A DNA stretch of 23,142 bases from JAVBSX01 sp031549145 (lineage in GTDB: Bacteria > Planctomycetota > Planctomycetia > Pirellulales > Thermoguttaceae), in assembly GCA_031549145.1 (NCBI GenBank), contig JAVBQI010000143.1, positions 1 to 23,142 of the forward strand, read 5' to 3'. The notes under the pieces were generated by a model. It made no database searches, had not been told where the DNA came from, and saw nothing but the letters and a program-made list of their open reading frames with translations. This document shows positions 22,356 through 23,142 of the stretch, in pieces; positions within the stretch are counted from its first letter, which is position 1, and every line of letters starts with the position of its first letter. Position numbers and translations under genes: made by a program.

Positions 22356-23012
22356 ATGAGTAGAGAGAAGTGGATATTCACCGGGCTGGTCGGCGTCTTT
22401 CTCGTTGCGTATTATCTTCCCATCGGCAGCCCGAAGGTACAGGACGCCTTCATCGACGCCTTTCGGATGCTCCAGTGGTACGCGATGTTCCACACCCTCG
22501 CCTGCGTCGTTCCCGCGATGTTCATTGCCGGGGCGATTGCGACCTTCCTCTCGAAAGATGCGATCCTCAAGCACCTCGGCCCGAAGGCGAACCCGGTCGA
22601 AGCCTACGGCGTCGCGTCGATTTCCGGGACGATCCTTGCGGTCTGTTCGTGCAGCGTTCTTCCCATGTTCGCCGGAATTTACCGCATCGGAGCGGGACTC
22701 GGCCCGGCGGCGACCTTCCTCGTGGCGGGACCGGCTCTGAACGTCATGGCGATTTTTCTGACCGCCCGCGTCCTCGGATTCGAACTCGGCGTCGCCCGAA
22801 CCGTCGTCGCGATTGCCATGAGCATCGTGATCGGTCTGCTGATGGCCTTGATCTTCCGCAAGAGCGAGGAAGAACGGATCGCCGCGACGATGCAACTCCC
22901 CGACCCGCCGCCGTCGAAACGGAAACTCTGGCAGACCGCCGCGTTCATTGCCGTGATGATCGCCTTCCTCGTGTTCAGCGATTGGGTCAATCCCGGCACG
23001 AAATTTTTCTGA
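22356..23012 (+). CDS. Permease of the DUF318/ArsP type, apparently C-terminally truncated
   Basis: A 218-residue inner-membrane protein with about six hydrophobic segments. It matches the first two thirds of the permease family (Pfam PF03773) that includes the ArsP methylarsenite exporter. Seen are MFHTLACVVPAMFIAGAIA, ILKHLGPKANP, VCSCSVLPMFAGI (the conserved CxC-type cysteine motif of the family), GLGPAATFLVAGPALNVMA, then a loop with PPPSKRKLWQTAAFIAVMIA. Usual members are about 300 or more residues with two to three further membrane helices, but here the frame stops after DWVNPGTKFF, and no continuation appears in the other frames up to 23100. Expression under the thiol-metal sensor before it suggests metalloid export; the truncated form may be inactive. 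Confidence 0.85.
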   Translation: MSREKWIFTGLVGVFLVAYYLPIGSPKVQDAFIDAFRMLQWYAMFHTLACVVPAMFIAGAIATFLSKDAILKHLGPKANPVEAYGVASISGTILAVCSCSVLPMFAGIYRIGAGLGPAATFLVAGPALNVMAIFLTARVLGFELGVARTVVAIAMSIVIGLLMALIFRKSEEERIAATMQLPDPPPSKRKLWQTAAFIAVMIAFLVFSDWVNPGTKFF

Positions 23013-23094
23013 TCGTTTCGTACTTTGAGGGGTTGAAGATGCGTAATTTACGAAAATTGCCGATGACATAAAAACGAAAAAAGGCCACGATACA

Positions 23095-23122
23095 CCTTGT
23101 TTAAGCCAAAACAAGGAGGTGA
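23095..23122 (+). promoter_or_regulatory. Hairpin overlapping a strong ribosome binding site
   Basis: CCTTGTTT (23095-23102) and AAACAAGG (23109-23116) form an eight-pair stem with a six-base loop. The right arm includes the AAGG of the near-perfect Shine-Dalgarno AAGGAGGTGA (23113-23122), two bases before ATG 23125. Folding would hide part of the site. Confidence 0.6.
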
Positions 23123-23124
23123 AC

Positions 23125-23142
23125 CATGGCCCATGAACCCGC
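23125..23142 (+). CDS. Start of an unknown gene cut by the window edge
   Basis: ATG 23125 follows the best Shine-Dalgarno sequence in the window and reads MAHEPA before the edge. Only six codons are visible, so nothing can be said about the product. Confidence 0.55.

Overview
The window looks like chromosomal DNA of a Planctomycetota-type bacterium carrying an integrated element and a stretch of accessory genes. The main clue is the tyrosine integrase, whose core closely resembles the large integrase family common in that phylum. The HARE-HTH protein, the serpin and the frequent lack of clear ribosome binding sites fit but do not prove this. No rRNA or complete tRNA is present.

Region 1 (1 to about 8057) is the right part of an integrative element. 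It holds a broken gene at the left edge, three small genes of element type (an unknown protein, a HARE-HTH protein and an 82-residue helical protein) separated by long non-coding spacers with diverged repeats, and a tyrosine integrase. An A/T-richer defence module follows: an HTH-fused cytosine-C5 methyltransferase, a convergent candidate restriction endonuclease and a Vsr mismatch endonuclease. The right end is a 3' fragment of tRNA-Ala(GGC) followed by a terminator, as expected when a tRNA gene is the attachment site. The intact tRNA and left end would lie to the left of the window.

Region 2 (8058-10066) is mostly non-coding. It then has a minus-strand MarR regulator with a near-consensus promoter and an operator-like inverted repeat, followed by a truncated iron-sulfur flavoprotein gene and a strong terminator.

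Region 3 (10067-17775) is a run of same-strand small enzyme genes, many overlapping by a few bases: zinc ribbon protein, nucleotidyltransferase-fold protein, GNAT, SAM methyltransferase, secreted GH5-type hydrolase, CYTH-GNAT fusion, RibD_C/DHFR-like reductase, flavoprotein, a frameshifted GNAT, a SnoaL/NTF2-like protein and a pyrimidine-dimer-glycosylase-family protein. The start of this last gene appears three times (15210, 16708, 17347), each time right behind another gene. This suggests repeated recombination at that spot.

Region 4 (17795-19679) is a scar. The C-terminal part of a PPOX-family flavoprotein gene abuts a gene that may encode a highly diverged family-A-polymerase-like palm protein, followed by 0.6 kb of A/T-rich DNA with nested inverted repeats. 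Together these may be the remains of a replicon.

Region 5 (19680-23142) holds a membrane-anchored or secreted serpin, a phosphinothricin-type GNAT, and an ArsR-type metal sensor with a clear promoter/operator driving a permease gene that appears cut short. A further gene begins at 23125 behind a strong Shine-Dalgarno sequence lying partly in a hairpin. All assignments are from reading the sequence; no database search was run.
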